Shown here: positions 42,047 through 51,150 of the stretch, piece after piece
Numbering within the stretch: position 1 is the first letter of the stretch
Layout of the letters: every line of letters begins with the position of its first letter
DNA from: WJMT01 sp964599635
GTDB taxonomy: Bacteria; Acidobacteriota; Aminicenantia; Aminicenantales; Aminicenantaceae
Length of the DNA: 64,000 nucleotides
Assembly: GCA_964599635.1 (NCBI GenBank)
Contig: CAZRGM010000039.1
Location: 193,424-257,423, forward strand
Reading direction: 5' to 3'
Made by a program: the position numbers and the translations under genes
Notes under the pieces: model-generated
Databases searched by the model: none
Seen by the model: the letters and a program-made list of their open reading frames with translations, nothing else
Told to the model about the DNA's origin: nothing

Positions 42047-42868
42047 ATGAATAAGAAAGTTCTATTTTTATCTTCATTTTTGCTGCCTTTGTGTTTTTCT
42101 TTGATTTTTGGCTTTCAATTAGATCCTGAAAAAGTCAAAAACCACAAAGAATGGGAAATATTTCTAAAATCTGCTGAAATAACTGGGCATGAAAATATTG
42201 GAGAAGGAATCACTAAACCCAAGAAATTGTTTTTAAAGAGGGGGGAAATAAAAGAATGCGGTGTTTGGAAAAATCCAGAAGGAATTCAAAAGGGATTTAA
42301 AGACGAATGGAGATATGAAATTGCTGCATATCAAATGGATAAGCTTTTGGGTCTGGGTATGGTTCCTCCAACGGTTGGAAGAAGATTCAGGGGAAGGAAA
42401 GGTTCTCTTCAGTTATGGGTCCAACTTGAGATCAATGAGCTGGACAGAATTAAAAAGGGAATTGAAATTCCAGAGGAGAAAAAAGAGGCATGGGAAAAAT
42501 CGATATTCCTCGCTAGAGCTTTTGATAATTTGATTGGAAATATAGACCGAACACAGCAAAATATCAGATATACAAAGGACTGGCGCCTTATCTTAATTGA
42601 TCATTCACGGGCTTTCCGCACAAAAAGAATATACACAGACCAGCTTATATATGGCAAACATGGCCTAAGAAGCACGATGTTGTTTTCAAAACTTCCTAGA
42701 AAATTTTATGAAAGAGTGAAGTCTTTGAGCTACGATAAAATAAAAAAAGTTACTGAGGGATATTTGAATTTTTATGAGATTGAAGCTATACTGGCAAGAA
42801 AAAAGCTTCTTGTCAAAGAGGTGAAAGAGATGATCAAAGAAAGAGGAGAAGAAGATGTCCTTTATTAG
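42047..42868 (+). CDS. Exported kinase-fold protein (Fam20C/HipA/PI3-4-kinase-like)
   Basis: A 273-residue protein with a signal peptide (KVLFLSSFLLPLCFSLIFG). The fold is suggested by K64 in LFLKRG (ATP lysine), an acidic helix around E91 (WRYEIAAYQMDKLLG), the catalytic-loop-like DNLIGNIDRTQQNI (N165, D167, N172) and the metal-binding D185 in LILIDHSRAF. The GNxDRxxxN plus IDHS pattern resembles Fam20C and HipA/PI3-4-kinase-like proteins. It would act outside the cytoplasm, where ATP is scarce, so another nucleotide or an AMPylation-like reaction is possible. The gene stands alone between the PilZ and ABC genes. The assignment rests on motifs only. Confidence 0.65.
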   Translation: MNKKVLFLSSFLLPLCFSLIFGFQLDPEKVKNHKEWEIFLKSAEITGHENIGEGITKPKKLFLKRGEIKECGVWKNPEGIQKGFKDEWRYEIAAYQMDKLLGLGMVPPTVGRRFRGRKGSLQLWVQLEINELDRIKKGIEIPEEKKEAWEKSIFLARAFDNLIGNIDRTQQNIRYTKDWRLILIDHSRAFRTKRIYTDQLIYGKHGLRSTMLFSKLPRKFYERVKSLSYDKIKKVTEGYLNFYEIEAILARKKLLVKEVKEMIKERGEEDVLY

Positions 42869-43043
42869 CCTGGAGTGTTCCTCAATATTCTGAAATAATA
42901 CTGGCTTGTAAATCATCCGAGTTGATATTTTTAGCATCCATGTTGTTTCATGTTTATTGACATAGAGTTGATGATTTTGTATAAAAATTATTTAAAAAAA
43001 CATTTTTTTGATTCTTCAGTTTTGAGAGATGAAGGAGAAACAG

Positions 43044-43766
43044 ATGATAAAGATTAAAAACTTGACCAAATATTACGGTGATTTATGTGCTGTGGATCAT
43101 GTAAGTTTTGATGTAAAAAAAGGTGAAATATTAGCTTTATTAGGACCAAATGGTGCTGGGAAGACGACTATATACAGAATCATTACAGGATATTTAAGAC
43201 CGACCTCAGGAAGTGTCGAAGTGATGAATTATGATATTCACAACCATATGATAGAAATAAAAAGTAAAATAGGATATCTTCCTGAATCTGCTCCTCTTTA
43301 CATGGATATGTTGGTCTATGATTATTTGGATTTTGTTGCCAACATAAGGGGGATACAGAAAGAAAAAAAAATAGGCCATATCAAAGAACTCAGCAGTCTC
43401 TGCGGACTCAACGAAGTCATGCACATGAATATCTATGAGCTTTCAAAGGGGTATCGACAAAGAGTAGGGATTGCTCATGCATTGATGGGAAATCCTGAAA
43501 TATTAATCTTGGATGAACCCACAGCCGGATTGGACCCTAATCAGATTGTAGAGACTAGAGAAATTATAAAAAGAATTGGGAAGAAAAAAACCATTATTTA
43601 TTCCACCCATATCCTAAGTGAAGCTGAATCAACCTGTGATAGGATTGTGATTATCAACGAAGGTAAAATAGCGGCAGACGATTCTTTGGATGGGCTGAGG
43701 GAATCTTTAAAGGAAGATTCGTTTGAAGATATTTTCATGAAATTAACCAAAGGGAATCAAAAATGA
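43044..43766 (+). CDS. ABC transporter ATP-binding protein (GldA-like)
   Basis: About 240 residues with Walker A GPNGAGKTT, the signature LSKGYRQRVG, Walker B ILILDEPTAGLDP and the switch His in IYSTHILSEAE. ATG 43044 is preferred: GGAG lies 6 nt upstream, whereas the ATG at 43029 precedes that site. It overlaps the permease gene by 4 nt (ATGA). With the next three genes it forms the set found in gliding-type ABC exporters, which also occurs in non-gliding bacteria. It powers an inner-membrane complex; cargo unknown. Confidence 0.92.
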   Translation: MIKIKNLTKYYGDLCAVDHVSFDVKKGEILALLGPNGAGKTTIYRIITGYLRPTSGSVEVMNYDIHNHMIEIKSKIGYLPESAPLYMDMLVYDYLDFVANIRGIQKEKKIGHIKELSSLCGLNEVMHMNIYELSKGYRQRVGIAHALMGNPEILILDEPTAGLDPNQIVETREIIKRIGKKKTIIYSTHILSEAESTCDRIVIINEGKIAADDSLDGLRESLKEDSFEDIFMKLTKGNQK

Positions 43767-44470
43767 AGAATGTGAATCATATTTTCAAAAAAGAATTTAG
43801 AGCTTATTTTATTTCTCCGATTGCCTACATTGTTATTTCTGTTTTTCTTGTCATCATAGGATGGCTGTTTTTTTCTACATTTTTTCTTGAAAAACAGGCT
43901 AATCTGACCAGATTTTTTTCTCTTCTTCCGGTAACTTTTGCATTCATCATTCCAGCGGTGACCATGCGCCTTTTTTCTGAAGAAATAAACATCGGTTCGT
44001 ATGAACTTTTGATCACACTTCCTGTCTCATTTAGAGATATTATTCTGGGGAAGTTTTTAGCCGCGGTTGCGTTTGTTTCCATCATGTTAAGCCCGACTCT
44101 CCTTTATGCCATTTCAACCTCTCTTATCGGGGATCTGGATTGGGGGCCAGTCATAGGAGGATATTTGGGAGCCATATTATTAGGAGCTAGTTTCAGCTCA
44201 GTGGGACTTCTGTCATCTTCTTTTACAAAAAATCAGGTCATTGCTTTTATCATAGGGATGGCCATTTGTTTAAGTCTGACTTTATTAATTGATTTTGTTT
44301 TGTTTTTTATTCCAAATGCTTTCGTGGGCTTTTTTCAATATTTGAGTGCCAATCATCACTTTCAAAATATTGCTAAAGGAGTCCTTGATTTAAGGGATAT
44401 TCTATACTTTATTTCACTTTCATTTATTGCACTTTATGCAACCTATTTAGTCATCGAAGGAAAAAAATGA
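43763..44470 (+). CDS. ABC-2 type permease (GldF-like)
   Basis: A 235-residue membrane protein with six predicted helices (near 14-42, 53-72, 100-124, 134-156, 165-192, 212-232). It begins with the FKKEFRAYFISPIAYIVI pattern of this permease group. It overlaps the ATPase gene by 4 nt and precedes the GldG-like gene by 10 nt, giving a four-gene coupled unit. It forms the channel half of the transporter. Confidence 0.9.
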   Translation: MKNVNHIFKKEFRAYFISPIAYIVISVFLVIIGWLFFSTFFLEKQANLTRFFSLLPVTFAFIIPAVTMRLFSEEINIGSYELLITLPVSFRDIILGKFLAAVAFVSIMLSPTLLYAISTSLIGDLDWGPVIGGYLGAILLGASFSSVGLLSSSFTKNQVIAFIIGMAICLSLTLLIDFVLFFIPNAFVGFFQYLSANHHFQNIAKGVLDLRDILYFISLSFIALYATYLVIEGKK

Positions 44471-44480
44471 GGAGTCCAGA

Positions 44481-46694
44481 ATGGAAAAAGTAAAAATTAA
44501 ATCTAATTATTATAAATTTGGTCTGTACTTAGTGATAACAGTGCTTATCAATCTGATTGGATTGAAATTTTTCTTTAGGATAGATCTTACCGAAAATAAT
44601 CTTTATTCTTTATCTAAAGCCAGCAAAGAAGCTGTAGCCACCTTGAGAGAACCTTTAACCATAAACATATTTTTTTCAAAAAACCTTCCAGCGCCTTATA
44701 ACAACATTGAATCTTATCTGCATGATCTTTTAGAAGCTTATGCTTTGCATTCCAATGAATATCTTAGTTATCGTTTTTTTGATGTGACAGCCAAAGAAGG
44801 AGATTTAAGTGAGCAAGCGGAGGAGAACCGAAAAAAAGCTCAGGATTATGGCATATACCCTGTCAATGTTCAGAAAATAGAACAAGACGAGGCTAAGCTC
44901 CAGCGTGCTTATATGGGAATGGTTTTTATTCATGGGGATATCATAGAAAAAATACCAGCTGTTGCATCCACGGAAAGGTTGGAATATAAAATCACAACCA
45001 CAATACAGAAAATGAATAATAAAATTTCAGCTCTCCTAAATCTGGATGAAAAAATTAATGTAAATCTCATAAAATCTTCCTCTCTGAAGGATATTGCTGA
45101 AGAAGTCGGAATGGAGGGGCTGGATGACCTAGCCAATAAGATCAATGACATTGTGTCTGAACTCAATACCAAATTATATGGTCAATTGACATTTAAATAT
45201 ATGGATCCCAGCGTGGAACAGATTTCAGAAGAAGATATGACAAAATACGAACGATTTACGCTTCAATGGCCTGAAATAAAAGGAACTGATGGGCAGGTGA
45301 TAAAAGCTGGTCAAGGTCTGGTTGCTCTTGGGATTGAATATAAAGATCGATCTGTGGAAAGAAATTTATTTGACCGAAGTCTCAACCTGACCAGCAGAGG
45401 ACTGCAAGAAAGTTTTTCCCTTATTGAAGAAGACGCCATAAAAAGTTTCATAGAAGAGAATGTGGACAATGTTATAAATATCCATGAAGAGATTGGATAC
45501 CTTGAGTCTCATTCCACATTGAATTTATCCTATTCCCTTCCTCCCAAATTTCAGGGGATGCAGCAGCAGGCCGGATCCCTGAACAATTTTAATTCTCTAT
45601 TGGGAGATAATTACAACATAAACAGAATTGATTTAAAGAACGAAGAGATTCCAGAGAGTATTGATACTCTCATCATTGCAGGGCCAAAAGATGAATTTTC
45701 AGACTGGGAACTCTTTCAATTAGATCAATTTCTCATGAAGGGAAAATCTTTGGCTCTTTTTATAGATTCTTTTAGTGAAGTTCAACAGGGGCAAAGCCAG
45801 ATGCATGGAATGAGACAGCCTATGTATATGCCAATCAATACCAGGCTAGGAAACTTGTTGGATCATTATGGTCTTAAAGTCGGAAAATCATATGTTTTAG
45901 ACGAGAAATGTTATGTAAGTCGAGATCAGAGAATGGGAGAAACTCCTATTTATTTTGCTCCGGTTATAAAGAATGAGAATATTAATCATAAATTTGATTT
46001 TTTAAAAAACATTAAAGAAATCATCATGATCCAGGTTTCCCCCTTATCATCTGATGAAAAAAAGATCAAAGAAAATGGTATTGATTTAGAACCATTGATT
46101 TCAAGTTCAAAGCGGTCTTGGACCATGTCTGGCCAAATTAATTTAGACCCTCTGATGATAAGGCCTCCTGAAGATCATGAAAAGATGGAAAGTTTTCCTT
46201 TGGTTTATCTCGCAGAAGGGAATTTTCAAAGTTATTTTTCTGATAAAGAAATCCCGGAAAAACCAAAAGAAGAATCTGAAGACGAAGAAGAGAGCAAAGA
46301 AGAGAAAAAACAGGAAAAGAAAGAAACGGAAGAGGCCCCTTTAAAATCAGGGAAGGGAGTCATTAAATCAGGAAGGTCTGGAAAATTGTTTCTCATAGGA
46401 TCATCTGAAATACTCAAGGATAATTTATTTGATGAAAGCGGGGAAGGGCCTAATGCCCAGTTTGTTTTAAACTCCATTGATTATTTAAACAAAAGAGATG
46501 AAATTGCAGTTATGAGAAGTAAAAATCAAAAATTCAATCCTTTAAAAGATACCAAGCCCATCACCCGAAGTTTACTTAAAATTGTCAATATAGGAGGTCT
46601 TCCCGCGCTCTTTATCCTGTTTGGAATTTTCGTTTGGGTCAGACGTAAAGCCAAGAAAAAAATGATTAAGGCTGTTTTTTCGAATCAAAAATAG
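44481..46694 (+). CDS. GldG-family ABC-associated auxiliary membrane protein
   Basis: A 737-residue protein: N-terminal membrane helix (about 12-32), periplasmic domain with the family pattern FRIDLTENNLYSLSKASKEA and REPLTINIFFS, a GldG-type ABC-associated domain (about 40-330) and a DUF4350/GATase-like part (about 400-480, DTLIIAGPKDEFSDWELFQL). An acidic, Glu/Lys-rich low-complexity linker occupies about 590-625 and a C-terminal helix about 700-720. Such proteins associate with ABC-2 permeases and may recognise a periplasmic or surface partner. Function outside gliding bacteria is unknown. Confidence 0.88.
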   Translation: MEKVKIKSNYYKFGLYLVITVLINLIGLKFFFRIDLTENNLYSLSKASKEAVATLREPLTINIFFSKNLPAPYNNIESYLHDLLEAYALHSNEYLSYRFFDVTAKEGDLSEQAEENRKKAQDYGIYPVNVQKIEQDEAKLQRAYMGMVFIHGDIIEKIPAVASTERLEYKITTTIQKMNNKISALLNLDEKINVNLIKSSSLKDIAEEVGMEGLDDLANKINDIVSELNTKLYGQLTFKYMDPSVEQISEEDMTKYERFTLQWPEIKGTDGQVIKAGQGLVALGIEYKDRSVERNLFDRSLNLTSRGLQESFSLIEEDAIKSFIEENVDNVINIHEEIGYLESHSTLNLSYSLPPKFQGMQQQAGSLNNFNSLLGDNYNINRIDLKNEEIPESIDTLIIAGPKDEFSDWELFQLDQFLMKGKSLALFIDSFSEVQQGQSQMHGMRQPMYMPINTRLGNLLDHYGLKVGKSYVLDEKCYVSRDQRMGETPIYFAPVIKNENINHKFDFLKNIKEIIMIQVSPLSSDEKKIKENGIDLEPLISSSKRSWTMSGQINLDPLMIRPPEDHEKMESFPLVYLAEGNFQSYFSDKEIPEKPKEESEDEEESKEEKKQEKKETEEAPLKSGKGVIKSGRSGKLFLIGSSEILKDNLFDESGEGPNAQFVLNSIDYLNKRDEIAVMRSKNQKFNPLKDTKPITRSLLKIVNIGGLPALFILFGIFVWVRRKAKKKMIKAVFSNQK

Positions 46695-46710
46695 TTTCTG
46701 GAGGAACTCA

Positions 46711-47691
46711 ATGAAGTTACAAAAAGAATACATTATATTAACTGCGGTTATTTGCATTTTGGTTTTAGTTCTTATTGTGAGCTCAGGAAAAAATAAAATG
46801 TCTTATAGCCTTCCGAAACTGGATAAAATTGAATCAGATTCTATCAGCCAATTTGAAATCAACCATAAAGAGAAATCCATTTTGATCAAAAGAAGCCAAA
46901 ATGACTGGCTTATAATGCCTCAGCAATATAAGGCAGATTCAGATAAAATCAATGGGATGCTGGAGGTCATTGGAGATTTGACTTTAACTGAACTTGTTTC
47001 AGATAAAAAAAATTACAGTCGATATGAATTAGATGAAGAAAACAGAATTCAGGTCAAAGCATTCAGTCATGGAGAAATAATCAGAGAATTTTACATAGGC
47101 AAAGCATCCCCCACTTACAGTCATACTTACATAAGAACGGCAGATAGACCTTCTGTTTTCCATGCCAGAGATTCCTTCAGAAGTACTTTTGAGCTGGATA
47201 TTTCAGGGCTCAGAGATAAATCAGTTATGGAATTTAACAAGGAGGAAATAACAGGATTGAGCCTTAAAGGGGAATTTGGTTCACTTGAATTTCAAAAAGA
47301 AATAAGACAAATTGAATCGGATAAAAAAGAACAAAAAGGGGAGGAAGAAAAAGGAATCGATCCTCCTGGAAATGAAGAGATCTGGTTGACAAAGGATGGA
47401 CAAGAAGCTAAAGCCGATGAGATCAATTCACTTCTATCAAAATTATCTAGTTTAAATTGTGATTCTTATATGGATGAAAAAGAAAAAGAGAACCTCAAGA
47501 ATCCAGTTTATACCATTATTGCTAAGGGGACTAAAGATTATAAGCTCTCTATATATGAAAATAGGGAAGAAGAAGATGAATACCCCGCCTTGTCATCTGA
47601 GAATGATTATCCCTTCCGACTCACCAAATGGATAACTGAAAGCTTGATGAAAATGCCTGAGGATATTCTTAAGGAACCAACCGAAGGTTGA
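46711..47691 (+). CDS. DUF4340-domain protein of the Gld-like ABC operon
   Basis: A 326-residue protein with an N-terminal anchor (about 7-24: YIILTAVICILVLVLIV) and an extracytoplasmic beta-rich body with repeated DUF4340 units, including ILIKRSQNDWLIMPQQYKAD and VKAFSHGEIIREFYIGKASP. A charged linker lies at about 205-220. DUF4340 proteins usually end operons of this kind. It follows the GldG-like gene by 16 nt with GGAGG. It is probably a structural or regulatory periplasmic subunit. Confidence 0.88.
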   Translation: MKLQKEYIILTAVICILVLVLIVSSGKNKMSYSLPKLDKIESDSISQFEINHKEKSILIKRSQNDWLIMPQQYKADSDKINGMLEVIGDLTLTELVSDKKNYSRYELDEENRIQVKAFSHGEIIREFYIGKASPTYSHTYIRTADRPSVFHARDSFRSTFELDISGLRDKSVMEFNKEEITGLSLKGEFGSLEFQKEIRQIESDKKEQKGEEEKGIDPPGNEEIWLTKDGQEAKADEINSLLSKLSSLNCDSYMDEKEKENLKNPVYTIIAKGTKDYKLSIYENREEEDEYPALSSENDYPFRLTKWITESLMKMPEDILKEPTEG

Positions 47692-47732
47692 TTCTTTGAA
47701 AAACAATCAGTTAATGAGGGATTTTTTTCTGC

Positions 47733-47770
47733 CGGGATGATTAAAGAAAAAATTTCAGGGATCATCCCAT
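47733..47770 (+). promoter_or_regulatory. Hairpin in the leader of the phosphotransferase gene
   Basis: GGGATGAT (from 47734) pairs with ATCATCCC (to 47769) around an A-rich loop, ending 8 nt before the ATG at 47778. It may be the tail terminator of the previous operon without a T-run, or it may affect access to the start, for which no Shine-Dalgarno is obvious. Confidence 0.4.
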
Positions 47771-47777
47771 AAGATTT

Positions 47778-48812
47778 ATGGAAATAACCAGATATATTGA
47801 TTTTGCTCCTCGATTTTCGGGTAAAGATGCTGAGTTTATCTCTAGAGAACTGTATGGAATGGATGTTTTTGTTCAGCCGCTTCCCAGTGAAAGAGATCAG
47901 AATTTTTTATTAAAAGATAAAAAGTCGGGGAATAAGTATGTTCTTAAAATATCAAATCAGAAAGAAAAGAAAGAGATCCTTGAGCTCCAAAATTCAGCTA
48001 TGGAAAGGATCGGTTTGTTTTTGAATACCTCTTCATGTCCTCAAATATGTTTGACTGCTAGCGGAAAAAAGACAGAAAAAATGAGAAATAAAAACAGGGA
48101 ATCTCATTTTGTTCGTCTGGTTACTTACATTGAAGGGGTGCCTTTAGCAGAAGTCCGCCCCCATTCACCAGGCCTTCTTCGGTCAATCGGAAGATTTATC
48201 GCAAAGATTGATCAAGTCCTCAAAGAATTTTCCCATCCTGCAGCCAAAAGGGATTTTTACTGGGATCTGCAGAAAGGCCCAGAAGTTATCAAAAATTTTA
48301 AAAGTTATATAAATGACCCGGATGAGCTTGATTTGATCAATTATTTCCTAAATAAATTTCATTCCCAAGCTTCTCCTATTATTTCGGAATTGGGAAAAAC
48401 AATCATCCATAATGATGGAAATGACTATAACATTCTTATTAGCCATCCTGATAAAAAAGACTCAAATCAAAAAAAAGCATATGGAATAATTGATTTCGGG
48501 GACATGGTTTATTCCTATACAATGGGAGATATTGCGGTAGCTGCTTCTTATGTCATGATGGGCAAAAAAAACTTTTGGGAGTCTGCTTCTTATCTGATCA
48601 AAGGATATAATGAAATTATAAAAATTTCAGATAAAGAGCTTGAAGCCATTCATCATTTTATTTATTTGAGACTCTGTATGAGTGTGGCACTCTCTGCATT
48701 TCAAAAAAAACAGTATCCTGATAATGAATATCTATCCATATCAGAAAAAAAATCCTGGGAGCTTTTAAAAAGAATAAGAGAAGGTAAGATCAATCCGGCT
48801 CATTTTTTTTGA
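47778..48812 (+). CDS. APH-family small-molecule kinase (hydroxylysine-kinase-like)
   Basis: A 344-residue kinase of the aminoglycoside-phosphotransferase fold. The catalytic loop is TIIHNDGNDYNIL (HxDxxxxN) and the metal motif is GIIDFGDM. The N-terminal PLPSERDQNFLLKD is typical of proteins related to human hydroxylysine kinase (AGPHD1), where the kinase precedes a class-III aminotransferase. That enzyme follows here after 33 nt. It probably phosphorylates a hydroxylated amino acid or amine, making the substrate of the phospho-lyase; aminoglycoside resistance is unlikely. Confidence 0.85.
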   Translation: MEITRYIDFAPRFSGKDAEFISRELYGMDVFVQPLPSERDQNFLLKDKKSGNKYVLKISNQKEKKEILELQNSAMERIGLFLNTSSCPQICLTASGKKTEKMRNKNRESHFVRLVTYIEGVPLAEVRPHSPGLLRSIGRFIAKIDQVLKEFSHPAAKRDFYWDLQKGPEVIKNFKSYINDPDELDLINYFLNKFHSQASPIISELGKTIIHNDGNDYNILISHPDKKDSNQKKAYGIIDFGDMVYSYTMGDIAVAASYVMMGKKNFWESASYLIKGYNEIIKISDKELEAIHHFIYLRLCMSVALSAFQKKQYPDNEYLSISEKKSWELLKRIREGKINPAHFF

Positions 48813-48845
48813 AGCGATCATGAATCAACCAGGTTAGGAAATAAG

Positions 48846-50141
48846 ATGGATAAACGGAAAACACTTCAATTGAGGAAAAAGTATATAGGACCGTCCTTGA
48901 GATTGTCTTATAAAAAACCCATAAAAATTGTCAGAGGATTTATGCAGTATCTATATGATGAGAAAGGCCAAAAATATCTAGACGCAAGAAATAATGTCCC
49001 CCATGTGGGGCACTGCCATCCAAAAGTCAATGAAGCGGCTCGCAAGCAGATGTGTATGCTCAATACAAATACAAGATATCTCCATGATAATCTTGTTTTA
49101 TACGCCCAAAAGCTTTCTGCCAAAATGCCTGAGCCACTAAAAGTTTGTTATATAGTCAATTCAGGAAGTGAGGCTAATGATCTGGCTCTCCGAATGGCTT
49201 GGAATTACACTCAAAAAAAAGATGTGATGGTGGTAGATCATGCCTACCATGGAAACTTGAGTTCTCTTATAGACATCAGTCCTTATAAATTCGATGGGAA
49301 AGGGGGGAAGGGAGTTCCTCCCTATGTTCATAAAGTCAATATTCCAGATGGTTTTAGAGGAGAGTACAAATATTCAGATCTTATGGCCGGGAAAAAGTAT
49401 GCGGATCATGTGAAGGATGTTATAAAAAGGATGCAGAATGAGGGGAAAGGATTGGCTGCCTTTATTGCTGAATCTTTAATGGGGTGTGCCGGACAAATTG
49501 TTTTTCCCGAAAGTTATCTCAGATATGCCTATAAATATGTCAGAGAAGCAGGAGGAGTCTGTATCGCTGATGAAATCCAGATAGGTTTTGGAAGAGTCGG
49601 GACTCATTTTTGGGGATTTGAAACCCAGAATGTATTGCCTGATATTGTGACTCTTGGGAAGCCCATCGGGAATGGGTTCCCTTTAGCTGCAGTCATTACC
49701 AGTCCAGAAATTGCTGAAGCCTTTGACAATGGAATGGAGTATTTTAATACTTTTGGAGGGAATCCGGTTTCATGTGCTGTGGGAACGGCTGTTTTGGAAG
49801 TGATTGAAAAGGAAGATTTGATAGAAAATGCACAGGTAACGGGAAAATACTTTAAGGAAAAGCTTGAAGAATTAAAGAACAAGTATTCCCTTATAGGTGA
49901 TGTCAGAGGGATGGGACTCTTTCTGGGAGTGGAATTTGTCCAGGATAGAAAAATGCTGACTCCGGCTACAGAACAGACTGAATATATTGTGGAACGAATG
50001 AAAGAGGAAAGAATTCTTGTCAGCAGTGATGGCCCTTTCCAGAATGTTCTGAAGATTAAACCTCCTATGGTTTTTAATAGAGAGAACGCTGATTTTTTTG
50101 TATCCAAACTTGAGCAAATTCTAGCAGAGGATACGGTTTAA
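48846..50141 (+). CDS. Class-III aminotransferase-family phospho-lyase (AGXT2L-like)
   Basis: A 431-residue fold-type I PLP enzyme. Segments are NNVPHVGHCHPKVNEAARKQ, VNSGSEANDLALRMA, the ESLMGCAGQ loop, the aspartate in CIADEIQIGFGR, and the PLP lysine in VTLGKPIGNGFP. It is closest to the branch of 5-phosphohydroxy-L-lysine and ethanolamine-phosphate phospho-lyases, which eliminate phosphate and ammonia. With the adjacent kinase it makes a two-step degradation of hydroxylysine (from collagen-like protein) or phosphoethanolamine. Substrate choice is inferred from gene pairing, not from residues. Confidence 0.85.
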   Translation: MDKRKTLQLRKKYIGPSLRLSYKKPIKIVRGFMQYLYDEKGQKYLDARNNVPHVGHCHPKVNEAARKQMCMLNTNTRYLHDNLVLYAQKLSAKMPEPLKVCYIVNSGSEANDLALRMAWNYTQKKDVMVVDHAYHGNLSSLIDISPYKFDGKGGKGVPPYVHKVNIPDGFRGEYKYSDLMAGKKYADHVKDVIKRMQNEGKGLAAFIAESLMGCAGQIVFPESYLRYAYKYVREAGGVCIADEIQIGFGRVGTHFWGFETQNVLPDIVTLGKPIGNGFPLAAVITSPEIAEAFDNGMEYFNTFGGNPVSCAVGTAVLEVIEKEDLIENAQVTGKYFKEKLEELKNKYSLIGDVRGMGLFLGVEFVQDRKMLTPATEQTEYIVERMKEERILVSSDGPFQNVLKIKPPMVFNRENADFFVSKLEQILAEDTV

Positions 50142-50151
50142 CATGAATGAA

Positions 50152-51134
50152 TTATGGCAAAAGACCCTTTTCTTTTAACCAGGAGTCATTAAATATACTA
50201 CTGAGATATCTATTGGCTGAATCTGGAAATATGGTTATTATTCTGGCAGGTCTATCAATTTCTCGGGCTAATTTAAGAGAGGCCCAAATGGCAGCTCCGC
50301 TAGAGCCTCCAGCAAGGATGGCTTCTGTTTCTGCAATTTTTCTTGTCATTTCAAAGGCAGTTTTATCAGTAATTTGGTAAATATCATCGATAACTGAAAA
50401 ATCAACACATTTAATAAGAAATTCATCACCCAGTCCTTCGAGTAGGTAAGGGGAAGGTTTTATTTTTTCCCTCTGTGGAAATAATCATAAAATATGGATC
50501 CCACCGGATCCACTCCTATGACCTTGATACGGGGATCTTTTTCTTTTAAATACTTAGCAGCTCCGCATATAGTGCCTCCTGTTCCAATACCGGCCACAAA
50601 ATAATCGATATCTCCTTCCATTTGTTCCCAGATTTCAGGGCCTGTTGTTTTGTAATGAGCCTCATTATTTTTTTTGTCGTTGTGCTGGTCTAAATAGTAA
50701 CTGTGAGGTATTTTTTCTGCAATCCGAGGTGCTAGGTTATTGTAGCTGTTTGGGGATTCTGGAGGCAGTGTTGAATCAACAAGGATTAAATCCACATTCA
50801 TGGCTCTGAGTATTTTTAATTTATCGGGACTGGTTGAATCACGGATCACTATTTTTAGCTTGTACCCTTTGATTAAACAGACTATAGCTAAGGCTAAAGC
50901 TGTGTTGCCGCTGGAATTTTCTACAATAGTATCCCCGGGTTTGATCTTTCCTTTTTTCTCAGCATCTTCAATCATATATTTTGCGATTCTATCTTTGACG
51001 CTACCTGCGGGGTTGTAAAATTCAATTTTTGCAAATATATCTGATTTCAGTCCCTCTGTGATTTTGTTTAGCTTAACCACAGGAGTATTTCCTATGGTTT
51101 CTACAATATTATTGTATATTTTTTTTGTTTTCAT
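50152..51134 (-). pseudogene. Cystathionine beta-synthase/cysteine synthase-like gene with a single frameshift
   Basis: The N-terminal 224 residues (51134-50460) contain VKLNKI, the PLP lysine in NPAGSVKDRIAKYM, ENSSGNTALALA and AGIGTGGTICGAAKYL, and stop at TAA right after a run of six A. In the -1 frame the protein continues without interruption as KPSPYLLEGLGDEFLIK through MTRKIAETEAILAGGSSGAA to the stop at 50152, giving a full ~330-residue enzyme of the CBS/O-acetylserine-type family. So the gene is split at 50463-50468 by a missing or slipped base. Possible causes are a real mutation, a homopolymer sequencing error or programmed frameshifting. It is the last gene of the hut operon, 16 nt behind hutH. 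Confidence 0.85.
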
Positions 51135-51150
51135 GGATTTAAATCATTCC

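Noticed and set aside
47778..48812. Aminoglycoside resistance gene
   Set aside because: The fold is APH-like, but the sequence start and pairing with a phospho-lyase-type aminotransferase indicate a metabolic kinase.
49604..50107. 167-codon minus-strand frame
   Set aside because: Antisense to the class-III aminotransferase C-terminus; Ser/Phe-rich shadow composition.
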